Shown here: piece after piece, positions 1-12,395 of the stretch
How positions within the stretch are numbered: the first letter of the stretch is position 1
Layout of the letters: each line of letters opens with the position of its first letter
Source of the DNA: Polytrichum commune
Taxonomy: Eukaryota > Streptophyta > Polytrichopsida > Polytrichales > Polytrichaceae
Length of the DNA: 64,000 nucleotides
Assembly: GCA_950295325.1 (NCBI GenBank)
Contig: OX485805.1
Span: 25,097,501-25,161,500, forward strand
Reading direction: 5' to 3'
The notes under the pieces: model-generated
The model's database searches: none
What the model was told of the DNA's origin: nothing
The model's input: the letters and a program-made list of their open reading frames with translations, nothing else
Translations under genes and position numbers: made by a program

Positions 1-60
1 AAGGAGTAGTCACAAATAAGAAAATGTATGTACAACATGAGAAATTTCATGAACATATTA

Positions 61-336
61 GAGTTATCCTTTAACTCAACCGGAGTTTTAGTAGGGAGTT
101 GGTTGTTTCACATGCATAACTTTCCATGTTCAGTAAGTTGTGGGTGCCAAACTCATTTTGGCATGCCAAGAGATGCCAAAATGAGTTTGATACCCAATGA
201 ACTAATATGGAAGGTTCTTCGTTCAAACCTCCACATTGACTCCAAGCATGCACCCACAACTTACCGAACATGGAAAGTTATGCATGCGAAACAACCAACT
301 CCCTACTAAAACTCCGGTTGAGTTAAAGGATAACTC
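61..336. mobile_element. 276-bp foldback MITE with TATTA target duplication
   Basis: Positions 61-147 and 250-336 are inverted copies of 87 bp with two mismatches, both starting GAGTTATCC. A second perfect 16-bp hairpin (149-164 with 173-188, 8-nt loop) sits at the centre. The direct repeat TATTA flanks the element at 56-60 and 337-341, and it does not extend the inverted repeat, so it is a target duplication. It lies in the 3' flank of the ligase gene. There is no coding capacity; the superfamily is not assigned. A small-RNA hairpin is an alternative role. Confidence 0.82.
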
Positions 337-515
337 TATTAGTGACACCAAAGAGCTACCTGGACAAGTGATAGGTGCCATTAAAGAGGAAATTAAAGAC
401 GTGTACAATCTACCCTGAGAGATGCAAGTTGAGCAAGTTTAAGCAAAAGCTTTTCATAATAGTGCATCAGAAAGTACTTTTTGTTTTATCTCAGCAAACT
501 CCCTCACAGAAAGTG

Positions 516-3500
516 TTATGATGCATAGAAGTGAACCTGCTCGGCAGAGGTTGCTTCAACAGGTGTCTTGTCTTCCCTTAACCTTACTAGTCTTGGAAAC
601 CGCAGCGAAATTCCCTGTATTAGACCAATCACAATCACATTAGCAAATGACCACTTCAAAATGCAGGTCAGGGTGCTACCAATAGACCCCTGTAGCTAGA
701 GGCGTATTAGGATACACAGTTTGTTACTGATGACATTAATATCATACGATATGTAATGATCATGAGGATGCTCGATACATGAGAGCATTATGACAATTAG
801 TACCAAGTGCATTTCTCACAAAGGCCAAATCTATGAGTGCTTCAGACTCGATAGACATATCTCAAGCCTCAAAAGAACTTTAAGCAAGTGCTGATGAAGT
901 AGCCAATAACTCAAAGATTTTACTATATAAAAGCAGGTACACGTATTAAAGATATGTAAACACAGGTTAGGCAATTAAGGGTTTGTCAGAGACTGATCAC
1001 CAAATTGAAAAATAACTTAGTTGCAGAAGCAAACAGTAGTGGAAAACATCCGAACTGGACTACTAATTTGGCTTTGCTTGAGGTCACAGAAAGGGGTAAG
1101 AGTTCATGCCTTGCTGGTATCAACCAACCCCACAGCAGCTCGATGTACAGGACTAATACTCAAGTCAGCAGCTTTTACTTCCCACACCTACAATTTGAAA
1201 ATTGTCATCCAACAATCAGGTTCAGATAAAGGGGACCTCAGGCGTTTTCACAAGCTTTTCTATTCGCCACTACGCTCTAAAAAGTCACAACAGTGAGCAA
1301 GTGCATTTCACAATACTCAAAAAGTTTAGGGACCTTTAAAATGCTACAACTAGCATTTTGTTACTGATTGCATGCTATGATTATCATTACCTCAACATCC
1401 GCAAACCAGACATCAACTCCAATAGTCTCCCCATATCGGTAGTATGACTGCAAAAAACACAGTATAATAGTTGGCGAGTGTGGCAAAACAAATTATTTTC
1501 TGCATAATGTATTTGTCCATTTAAAAGTTCATCAACATCATCATGGGTGGCAGTGAAAACCATCGCATCATGTCATGGCACTACATACCAGTTAGCAAAT
1601 CTAAGGCTTTCTGATTTATTGACTTCACATCAGAATAGTATGTTATATTTTTGTTTAAGTTCTAGAAAAGCTTGCAGGGTAAACAATGGATCCTTTTAGA
1701 GAGGATTGAAGTCCAATGACAGATAGCCCAATAATATGGACAAATATCAGGGCCTCCTACCCTTTAAGATGCTTTGATCACTTTTACACAACCACTTTAC
1801 TGATAAGCACCAGGAATACTGCCAGGTGCATTCAGAGTAGATGTTGAAACATGGACAAAAAATTTGTCTTTGAAAAACTTGTATATTTTGGGAACCTCTG
1901 TAGGATAACTGCAAGACAAAGTCAATTACCCAGAATTCTACCTTGGGTTCTGGAATGACATGGCTGCGTAAAGTGGTGGAACGCTCCTCTAGCACAGCCT
2001 CTGAGAATCCCGTTCCTGAGAAAAACTTTCAAAAGAATTTCAATTTCTCTGTAGATTAAAACTGGACCACAATTTCTCTATAAAGAAGAATAAAGTAACC
2101 AAGAATAAGTGATATCCTAAACAGGGATTGTAGCAAGAAGAACTCCCTATGCATCGAGGTGTATCAGGATTGGGTTTGACTCCCACACACAGATGCACAT
2201 TTCACGGACTTGTGATTTTCAGCTTCTGTAGAGAAAGCTTCATCATGAGAACAAGATTTACCAATTTTGCAGATACTTTGAAACTCCTCACGATCTTCAT
2301 CATAGCAAGCCAATAGGAATGCTCCATACACGCCTGTACAATATGCAGACTCAATTATAGTTTTCAGAATGTCACAAAATTCTTATCACTTGGCACGAAG
2401 TGCATCCTTGTTGCTCTTCATCCAGATTCTAAAATCCCTTTTGTTGTCGTTGTTTCCTGCTTTGAGTTCCGTGCATGACTTAAAATATGATCAGTTTGAC
2501 TCTGAGAGTTCATGTAATTACACACTGGCATAATTCAAGATATTATTCAAACTTATCACTGTCTATCATTGTCTTTTCATCTGATTCATGAAAGATTTGA
2601 CCCTTCACATAGGCAATTCTAAGATTGGCAATGGCCCTTAAGAACTTAAACAGACTGCAAATATAAATATGGTCATACCTACACGCTTTCCCCTGCCATA
2701 GAACGCTCCTATTGGCACAAGATCCAGTGAGTCTCCAGTTCTGCAAAGCAACCACATCTTGAAGTATGATCGAGCTAGAAGGGGCAATGGGGAACACAAT
2801 TAACTCTTGCTTCATAATTTAGATTCTGTGTAACTCCAAATAGGACATGGTGCTATTTAAAATTTCATGCTCTTTAATAATTTGATATAAAATTTGAGCC
2901 ACAACTTATCAGACACTGCAAACTAAATTTGGTAGAAATTGAAAAGATATAGCATTGTGTAACTCCATGTGTCAGCCCACAAAATCAGTGTAGTTGCTTT
3001 GTAGACCTCTCAGACTACATATGAAAAGAAAAGCCAAGAAAAGTAATGCTTAAGAATGTACGTGTTCATGTAGTCCTTCTTGAGCTTCAGCCAGTTGTTT
3101 GAACGCTTGGCAGGCTCATAAGTTGCATCTTTTCCCAATGTCTTTACAATCAAACCCTCAGTACTGCCAGACACCAACCGTGAAAATTAGAATAATCATA
3201 CTTATACTCAACAATCAAACATATACCCTACAAAGATATGAAATGATTTCCCTGTCACAGTCAATAGTTAGCCTAAAATTAAGCTGCACAATCTGGAGAA
3301 AACAACAAATAGAGGATAAAACTTGTTCAATCTGTCTCTGCACATATATCTTTGGCTTTGTATAAAGCACATAAAGAACCACCTTACTGAACAAATCAGT
3401 CAATACATAGAACGCAAAGTACAACTATATATTCATATGCTCGTATACAAGTAGGTCTAGAAGATTTCTAAATACAACATACCTATCGTTTATGGCATCA

Positions 3501-6500
3501 TCCAAAAATTTCTGGATCTCCTCCAAATCCTTTGAGTTGTTTGCTGTTGCAAACTTAAATACTCCATCAACCTCTTGAAAAGAAGAGTACATCAGCTGCA
3601 GACAATGCCAACCATAAGATAATTGAAGATCATGATCATGTGGTGAAACTTATGCACATTGTGGAAAATCTCGATTGCACTACTATGTATTGGTCATGCA
3701 TGGTCAGGTTACCTCTCTTCGCACATTGAGCTGTTCCTGTAATAATGGACGCCCATTTAAGTAAAGCAGGTCAAATGCATAAAGGCACACTTGGATCTTG
3801 ATGTTGCTCAACATGACACCTTTTCTTGCACGTTGACTCAAAATCTGCATTTTAGGAATGTGGTCAATATGATGGATGGAGGGAGGTCACATGATATTTA
3901 CATGTGAAAATCAGATTACAAGAGTTGAAGTGAAGTAGATTGAGAGGGTGCAAGATCACCTGGAAAGGCAAAATCTTGTTCTTTTCCCGATCATATGCTA
4001 CAACCTCACAATCAAGCACAAATGTCTTTACACCTGGTTTAACACATCTGCAACACAGACAAAATTTCTAGTCATAGCTTACTCCAGTGGGTTCATTCCA
4101 TCATTTCTACAGTAAGACATCCAGGTCACCATCATGACAAATTTGTGGCCTCTCATGCCTCATGGTAGTAAAGATCTTCACAGCCGTAACCACAGCAACA
4201 TGGTGGCTGTGATCATATGGCAGTAGCATTTCTTAAATTTTAGACAAGTGGCTCGCTCTGATAGTCAACAAGGATGGATTGATTTCATAAAGAAAGCAGT
4301 ACTTGAATTCCAGAAATTCCACAGAACAACTGGATATAATATCAGATTATTTAGGCTTTAAGAGAATGGAAAGGAAATCAGGTATTGACATTCTACCTAT
4401 TCCAACAATGGCCTTAACAACCAAGGCTACAACTACTAATTCAAATTAAATGTTTATTTCCACTGTTGTATGGTTTACATCAGAGAGATTTATTATGAGA
4501 AGTGAAGACATACCTAGGCATGGCTTCAATTATGTCTGGGAACTTGCCAGTATTATGCTCAGCATTTCGACTGTAAATCTCCATTGTTCCATCTTCCAGA
4601 AAATGCACCTACAATTCGTGCACAAAATCACCTACATTGAGTCCCTTAAACCACTACTAAATTCAACCTCACAATAATCAGCACCGTCACTAAGTAACTT
4701 CGTGTAGACAACTCCACAAATAAGTTGTGCTTTTACACACAAACCAAAATGATGGGTTTTTTTTACCTGTGCTCTTTCTCCATCATATTTGTATTCACAT
4801 GAAAACTCCATGCCCTGGAACTTGTTGAGGACTTCAGAAACACCTGTTGTGGGTTTAGCTAGCATAGGTCCAACAGGGACACCCAAAGTGAACTTACAGA
4901 CCTCAGGAAGCTTACGAATCCCATGATCTAAAATTGCACGTATGATCTTTTCATATATAGGAAGCACTGAATAGGTATGCTTCATAAATTCATCTGCCTG
5001 CACCCAACCAACTATTGTGAGCAAAATATTGTAGTATACTTTGAGATTTCTTAACAATTGTTTGGTTTGGAATGTCAACAGCAAAGAATAGGGCATAGCT
5101 CTTTTCTAATGCTGTAGGCAACATGAAGATGACCCCAATCAAAACTTGGTAACAATTATGGCTAAGAATTGGTATTTACCACATCGCCTTCAAGAGCAAG
5201 ACCTCATTGGCTATAGGTTAGCTTTGAAAGTTAATATCTCAACTTGTTACCTCTTCCAACCGAGCTGTCAGCTGAGAAGCAGGGACAGAGGGGACCTCCG
5301 AAAGAACTGATGCATGCGCAAGTGCTGAAAGCACTGTCTTCTCTGCAAGTCCTATGCGAAGTTTGGACTATTGATGACAAAATCAGATTGAGAAATCAAA
5401 ATAATGCAAGATAGAGACCAAGATGCTGTGTAAACTTAAAATGCCATTTCTGGATTTAAGCTAATGGAAGACATGATCGTGTTAAGAGCATCTGCCCAGA
5501 ATTGAAACGAGAGACCACAGGCAAGAACCTGAAGCAGGCGGACAACATAGAGTGGCTCGCAGTCTGTGGCTGCCACCAGGAGAGCTTTCATACGACCACG
5601 CTTCTTGTCTTGACTTTCCTTGCCTGCATCCTGTAGTTCTTACAGGAATCAAAACTCAAAGTATCTTGAACGAAGGAGAGCTACTTGACCCCTTTTATTC
5701 CACTTGATAATTAGTCTCTAATAATACATGCTTTAATGATAACCACAGCTTAATACAAAGACGAGATAAGCATTCTGTTCTCTATTCAAAACCAGGAATT
5801 CAATTGATGGAAGACTTCATGTATGAACACCTATTGTTGCTTCCACAATCAATTACATAGAACCACTAATGTGACAAGCACCTAGAAGGAGGTAGGAGCA
5901 ATATGAAACACATGAAATGGATGAGGAAAGAAGGGGTTTTGAAGCACCTTCGCAATTTCACGAAACGTTTCCAGCACTTTGACACATGTCAGGGGTGGTG
6001 GTTTGAACATAAGCTTCTGAGATGTTCTGCTGGCCTTTGCGACAAGACCTAAGTCACCTAATGCCTGCAATCACTGCCAACTGCTTAGAAATCAAGCATG
6101 TGCCCATAAGAAAAAAGATCTTCACTTATCTCAATTAAAATCATCAATCACAATTTCAATGAAAAGGTTCCACAGTTTGGAGCAGTTTTCAAACCAAGCT
6201 CCACAGTAAACAACTGTAAGTAACATAAGCCCTCGAGGACCATTAGACACAATGAACATTCAGCAGATTAGTGAATCTCCCATACATGTTATGACAGGAG
6301 TTCATTTCAAGCGTTTAGTCTCCCAAAAGATTTCTGGATATAGAAATGCAAAATATAGTTCTTGAAAGCTATAGGACTAATCTACTCCTAAACATTTGGA
6401 AATACCTCGCACCTACCTTCAGCTGAGCTTTGACTTGGTCATCTTTTCTCCCATATGCTTCAGTGAGAACTTTGATGATGGACGCATCACCAATCCCCAG

Positions 6501-7682
6501 CTCCACGCCCTCATGGGCTGGTGCAATTCGATTGGCTGACAGGTTTACAACTGCCAGAAGATCTTGAGGAGTAGTTGCCAGTACTGTGCGAAACACATTG
6601 CACATAATATTTGTCATCGCCAGCCTCCCGGACTCATCTGATATCACTGCTCCAAACAGCCACCAAAAAATTATTCAATGAATGTTCTAATCATGAATTA
6701 AATTTTCATGGACCATGATGGTATCCTTCACAACAAATTCATAAAAGCTAGGATTCGTCCTAAACTCAGGCATTGGATGAAGTACAGAATGAAGAATAAA
6801 GCTGTATCTGGAGATAATTCCAAAACCTCGTCTACAGTTCACAAGTTCATGAGCGTGGACTGAATGCAAACCATGGACCAAGAATGCCTGGGAAGATTAT
6901 ATCAATGTACTTCGTGATGATTAGGCTATACCCTTAAACTTACGATTCTGAAGCATGTTCACATCCATTTGTGCGACATCCTGTATCATTTAGGCACAAA
7001 TCTTTATAGTTAAATTTGGAATCAATTGGCTAAAAAAGGGGTACCCAGGAAGCACTATTCAAAAGCTCCAGGCCTGAAGGAACAGAGGGGACTTAGACCA
7101 AATGAGAATTCCACACAGCATAATTGTGAACTCCAGCATTCTTAATGGTACACAATTTTCCAGGTTCTACCGCGGGGAGCTACTAACTAATGTACATGAT
7201 TTCACAGCCTCCGAGGACCCAATCAATGAAGAAATCATCTGCTGCTCGCATAACACAGACAGACACTAACTTGAAAAAAATTGGACACTGCAGATGCACG
7301 TACTGTCAAATGCACTCGCTAGAAATATGAATGGCACATGCTCTCCAGGCTTCCAAAATGCAGCTGCCGTCGGATCAAATTCTGTCTCCTTCTTCGTCAA
7401 TAAACACAATTTGTCCGCGACAGTTAGAGCGGCTTTTGGTTTCTTCTCAACAGCAGCCTCCTCCATTTTCACCTCCACAAAGTTCTCCGTTTTCACTTCC
7501 ACAACTGAGTCCTCCATTTTCACATCGACAACAGTGTCTTTCACGGAGGAGTCCTTCACCTCCTCTTTCACAGCCTCTTTGGCTTTCGCTGCGGACGATG
7601 AAGCAGGTGGCCGCCCTTTGCCCTTTGCGCCCGCCCGGGCTTTTTCCATCATCATCTCGTACGCAGATTTCTTCCCCGCCAT
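516..7682 (-). CDS. LIG1: ATP-dependent DNA ligase 1, 17 exons
   Basis: Replicative and repair DNA ligase that seals nicks with ATP in the nucleus; in plants it can also act in mitochondria. Exons read on the minus strand: 7682-7304, 6646-6417, 6064-5948, 5630-5529, 5367-5251, 4997-4767, 4608-4514, 4047-3960, 3844-3713, 3595-3483, 3163-3062, 2740-2679, 2333-2262, 2015-1942, 1447-1391, 1187-1110, 614-516. They give 716 codons with consistent phases. The N-terminus is Lys/Glu-rich with no obvious PIP box. The DNA-binding domain follows from about residue 95. The adenylation motif KYDGER places the catalytic lysine near residue 385. Motif III appears as [11 protein letters not shown], motif IV as EGLIVK and motif V as WLKLKKDY; an OB-fold C-terminus follows. 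The start is the first ATG after an in-frame stop. Intron 16 (1109-615) has a GC donor. The C-terminus ends in VHFYAS, shorter than I recall for plant LIG1, so a further exon cannot be excluded. Confidence 0.95.
1108..1109 (-). other. Non-canonical GC splice donor of ligase intron 16
   Basis: Exon 16 ends ...GACACCAGCAAG-type sequence (codons D T S K) and is followed on the minus strand by GCATGA. The next exon starts after a normal CAG at 616-615 with codons G I S L R F P R. Using the GC donor gives the continuous family block [20 protein letters not shown] donor 15 nt upstream would also keep frame but would remove five conserved-region residues. GC-AG introns are a known minority class, so this is likely genuine. 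Confidence 0.7.
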
Positions 7683-7688
7683 GGCTAC

Positions 7689-8165
7689 CCTAAGCTCTAC
7701 ACCCCATAAATCTTATTCCTTCATACTCCAAAACTCTCGTCCTTCATAATTTTAGCTTCCAATTTAGTCCTGGAACATGGCAACTGAATAATGGCTTCAG
7801 ATATTAAGATCCTGGAAGAGCAGATGCAAATCCAAAGCGATAGCTCCCCTAACCCTAAACCCCAAATGGCCTATTCATGCACACTCCAAACCTCTCGTCT
7901 TTCATAATCCTCGGTTCCAATTCGATCCTGGAACATGGCAGTTTAATATTGGCTTCAGAGTTTGAGATTCTGGAAGAGCAGATGCAAAGAAGGGATTTCC
8001 AGTATAGCTAATCCCCAGCGATGGTTCCCCGAACCCTAAACCCCAAATGTCCTATTCCTTGCGACTTCAAACCTCTTGGCTTTCATAATCTTAAGTTCGA
8101 ATTCGGTCCTGAAACACGGCAGTTGAGTACATAACGGCTTCAGATTTGGAGATTCTGGAAGACCT
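7689..8165. repeat. Three tandem 160-180 bp repeats in the ligase promoter/leader
   Basis: Three diverged copies begin near 7689, 7850 and 8031. Each has a CCCTAA-type box, then CCCCAWAW, CTATTC, CTTTCATAATC, a TCCTGGAACATGGCA-like block and GATTCTGGAAGA. The ligase start codon is at 7682, so the array occupies its leader and proximal promoter. The telo-box-like AACCCTAAAC recurs at the head of copies two and three. Telo-boxes are known in plant promoters of replication and translation genes, so S-phase control is plausible but inferred. Confidence 0.7.
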
Positions 8166-8170
8166 AGATA

Positions 8171-8486
8171 GTGAGAAGCGATTCGGGTGTAAGTAGTTGA
8201 TCTTTAGTTGAGGAGAGTTCCATCTGATCACTTCAACCCTAGTAAAAAATGTATGTCGATGATGGATTCGAGGGCTAACAACTTACAAATGCTCCCCGGT
8301 CCACCGATCATCAGGTGCTCATGATCCACTTACTTATGATTGTGCCATTTTCCCGCCATTTCCTCACCTGGGTCGATCGGACTTGAAACAGAGCTGGAGC
8401 ATCTACTTAGAATGTTTACGGAGTAGGTTAACTCTTAACCCCCCTAAAACCTAAAAGCGCGCAGGGTCTGTTGCATACGATACTTA
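8171..8486. other. Intergenic spacer, nothing recognised
   Basis: Between the ligase promoter repeats and the first MITE. I see no open frame, RNA gene or repeat here. Confidence 0.5.
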
Positions 8487-9019
8487 GGGCCGCTTTACAC
8501 TTAGAGGCCGGGCCAATTCGTTGTGTAAGAGGCTTGAAATCCTCATTTGTGATTGGTCAAAAGGCTCAAATCGGCCCCAACCCCTTTACATCTAGAGGCC
8601 GGGCCGATTTGGTGGTATGATTTTTTTAATTAAAAAATGTATGTTATGACACGGCCCGAGCTCGTTGAATTGGGTGCACCCAAAATGGAAGGCCAATTCT
8701 TGGCCTAGAGGCCAATGTCATATTCCACTAAAAAAATCTTCTTAAATAAAGTATAATTTTTTAAAGTGAACTAGATCCATTGGATTATGTGGAATCTAAA
8801 GGCTCTATCTTAGATTATGCTACATCCGTTGGATTAGGCTAATTTTTTTGAATCAGCTTGGCTTCTTGGCCCGAGGGCCTTTACATATGGGAAAATTGGC
8901 CCCCGGTATAATCTTATTATAATGTGTAGTAGAGGCCGGCCTCCAACCCAAAAAAGGCTGAAATTTTATGCAATCGGCCTCAAGGGAAATTGGCCCGGCC
9001 TCTAGGTGTAAAGCGGCCC
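8487..9019. mobile_element. MITE family A copy 1 (533 bp, TTA duplication)
   Basis: Terminal inverted repeats of about 34 bp begin GGGCCGCTTTACAC at the left and are mirrored at the right, with one mismatch. Direct TTA trinucleotides flank it (8484-8486 and 9020-9022). Internal copies of the AGAGGCCGGGCC block near 8590-8610 suggest an inner duplication. No coding capacity. The 3-bp TTA duplication and GGG-start termini fit the PIF/Harbinger (Tourist-type) superfamily. Three relatives lie in introns near 43105, 44071 and 50363. Confidence 0.82.
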
Positions 9020-9022
9020 TTA

Positions 9023-9547
9023 TGCCCCCTTCCCACCTGACTTTAGCAAGACTAATAAAAAGTTGGTTCTAAACAACCCGGCCTTCACACCATCCACATT
9101 ATCTAGTGCCGAGCCTAGTTGGCAAATGATGTGGCATGGCTTAAAAGTGGAGGGTTTAAGCCTCAAGCATCGACTCTCCCATCGGTACCTAAACATGAGG
9201 CAAGAATATAGGACCTTTAAAAGTGTAGCCTCCTGCCCTTGTGATTGGTTGCTTTTTAGTCTTAACTCTAAGGGCACAAAGAGCTCCATTAACAAAAACC
9301 GATGGTAAAATAAATGAGTAGTAAGGCATTTGGGGATGGGACAAAAACTACCCAACATTCATTGCTTGGTAGATAAAACAATGACCATGTGTGAAAGCTA
9401 CTTAATTAAAACCTACTTGAAAATCTCCGGAGCAAGTTCTTGTAGGTGCATTGGGATAACCGGATGCCTCCGCTATAACCGAGGAAGCTTTACCCGGTTT
9501 TTAGGAAATACTTTGGGTCTTAGCTAAAGTCAAGTGGGAAGGGGGCA
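9023..9547. mobile_element. MITE family B copy 1 (525 bp), abutting family A
   Basis: Inverted ends start TGCCCCCTTCCCACCTGACT and are mirrored at 9520-9547. TTA flanks both sides (9020-9022, 9548-9550). The left TTA is shared with the preceding family A element, so one element inserted exactly at the other's target duplication. The interior is roughly 90% identical by eye to the element at 19830-20360. The short open frames inside are shared by descent only and look non-coding. Confidence 0.8.
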
Positions 9548-9550
9548 TTA

Positions 9551-12395
9551 CCCTCGCACCAAGTGTGTGTGTTCTTTTGTGTGTGTTCATGACGTCAAAT
9601 TGCAACAAAAATAATAAAGCGATTTTGCCCCTTTAAAACCTATGTTGTCGCCAACAAATCAACCATTTTTATTTCTTCTCTTATCACCAAACTCCAATGT
9701 TTACGGAAAGTATCGCATCCTATGGCCAACATCAAATATGAATAAAACAAACAAGAAGTCAAATGGCAATCTTCATTATGTATTGTGCATAGAACATGCA
9801 GATATAGAAAGAACCAAACAAATATCTATGCGTCGTACTACTTGGGCCATGGCGAGTCAACTACGATTGTCTAATCCATGAGCTTTGGCATGGGTAAGGC
9901 ATGCATTTTTCTTTGACTTTCAAGCCTCATTTGTCTTGTCTCTAGACCTCTTTTTCTTTTTTTCTTTTCTTTCGTTCATACCCCAAGAACGGTTTCAGGA
10001 TGGGTTGATTGGACTTCATTAAGATTTTCTAAGAATAATATTTTTGTTGGATACTCGCCTTGAAAGTAGTTTAAAGAGATGTTGGTTAGGGGTTGTTTAC
10101 TTCACAAACCACAAAGCTGTCCCATGTTAGATGCCTCCTTCTCCATGCGTCACACCTCTATGGTCATATTTTTAAAATATGCAAATTTTGAAGCCTTTGG
10201 GCCCCTCACTAGGTGTAAACCGAACATGGATCAAGAGGAATGATCATACACCCCAAAAATGGATGTGCTCGATTTTTTTTAATATATGCCCAAAAGAATT
10301 ATTTTTTTCCTTTCATATTTTACCATCTCCCCTTCTTCTGCCTCCTCTCCCCTTGACTAAAATGATTTTTTGGCATTAAATTTTATTTTAAATTTTACAA
10401 AATAATCATAAAAGGTTAAAAAAACCATTTGAAGCATCAAAAAACACCCATAGAAAACCTCCCATACAATCATAGTATAGTGCCACAAACACCCAAAACT
10501 TACTCAACCATCGAAGTACCCCAAGTCTACAACTACTATGTACATGCCACTGACAACCAATATGTCCACGGGTGCCCAAACTTAGAGTTGTGTCAACATC
10601 TCGGAGTTGTTACGACACTGCAAGAGAGTAGTGCGATTGGTTAACCACTCACAAGAATGAGAGAATTGAAGAAGGGTTGGTCTTTCTGATGTAGTTTATT
10701 TTTGTTTTGGTTGCCGTTGCAAAGGGATATACTACGGAGTCTCATTGACAAAATTTGGTTTCATGTGGTTTGTTGAGGACAAAAAATAGCTAGACAATAA
10801 TGCCGAGAGATTATGTTTTATGGTTTCTGATGTGAAAGCCCTCGTTCCTATGCATACACAAAAGAAGGCAAGAAGAAGACCCAAACATGGATCAGAAGAC
10901 CTCCTGGTCTTAGGTAGCAGTACGCTTTCAGGAACACTTTCAAGGCTCGGGGGGTGCACCTTTCATTAAAACCTAGAATCACGTGCGTTCACTGCATACT
11001 CTTAAAACCCCCTATATACAAGTTATTTTTTGTGAAATGAAGTAATACACATACAATTGCAACAATAAATATACAAGTGACAATATGTATACCCAAAAAA
11101 ACATCCATTCATATATAGTCATTAACATAAGTATACAAATATACTTTTGAACAATAATCAACCCCTATAATATGTATAACAAAATATCCTAGCTTTCATC
11201 AGCAAAGTCGTTGAAAACTTTTTCATCTCCCGGATGTAACTCATAAACATTTGATTCACCAATATATGTCATTGTAGCCAATGCAATTATTGTCTCTAAG
11301 TCTACCATCAAATGATCAGTAAGATCATATGTCCACTTGTTGTTAGCCCCTTTTTGATACCAACATAAACCAATCTCCACGTTTGATGGACGGTCCATCA
11401 AGTCAATTGGATCCCTGTACTCCACCCAACGATTACAAAACTTCCTCCGCATCCAATATGAAAACTTATGATATGTAGTATAGTAACAATACCATACAAA
11501 TACAATTATTGTATAATTTTTAAAGGCCTTCCATATATGTACGTAACTATAAATTATAACATATATACCATATGTATACGTAATACGGCAAGGTCCAAAT
11601 CAATACCCCTCCTGTGCACTCACGTATACTCGTACATGTTTAATACAGTGCACCCCCCGAGTTTCAAGGACACCTCAAGGGGATACCTAAATGACAAAGG
11701 AGGGGATCAACTAGGGATACAAATCCCCCCCCCCCTAAAAAAAAAATTAAAAAAAAAATTAAAAAAAAAAAAACTACCTTGGAAGACTTATTGCACATGA
11801 AAAAAACCCCAAGCACAAATCCTAAGAAACTGAAGACTATCACCCAGGCCATCCACAACCATTTGCAGCATCCATGCCATGCACCATCTACGTGGGTACA
11901 TAGGCAAGTTATAGAGGGTCGTTGTCAATTGTTGATCTAGACAAGGTAATAGACCTACATGGGTCCCGAGCTAAATTTCCAATCTTTGTGATGCTTGTCG
12001 AATTGGATAAAAAGACCCATGAATACACACCATTATATGAAAACACTGGAATCTAAGCAAGCTATGTTGGAAAGCAATTTTTGGATCATTAGAGGTCAAC
12101 CCGTCTTTAGCTAGCCAAGAAGATATTAAGGCCTACTGTAGTAACCACGAGATTGTTGTTGTATGGTCATTGAACAAAGAGAAAATGATGTACATGTCCA
12201 AAGTGTTGAAATTGAACATTCATGATAATGATCCGAAACTAACCTTATTTGAGAATGTCACACAAGGAAGACCAATTTGGCGTGATCATGGAAAGCCACA
12301 ACCTGCAAAATTGGGTGGCATACATTCAACAAAATGGATTGTAAGTTCGTTCACATTCAATTTCTTGTGGAAGCTTTTATACAAGATGCGTGTTA
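9551..12395. other. Gene-free spacer with homopolymer tracts
   Basis: No gene supported. A run of C followed by A-rich tracts lies at about 11727-11775. One minus-strand open frame (11189-11452, 87 codons, ending in an acidic tail) has protein-like composition but no recognisable motif, splice partners or homolog known to me. It may be a transposon remnant. Confidence 0.4.

Noticed and set aside
7294-7749. 151-codon plus-strand frame
   Set aside because: Antisense to ligase exon 1; its Ser/Thr/Phe richness mirrors the Lys/Glu-rich ligase N-terminus.
9063-9527. Short plus-strand frames repeated at 19939-20340
   Set aside because: They are shared because both lie in family B MITE copies; no start or domain is conserved as protein.
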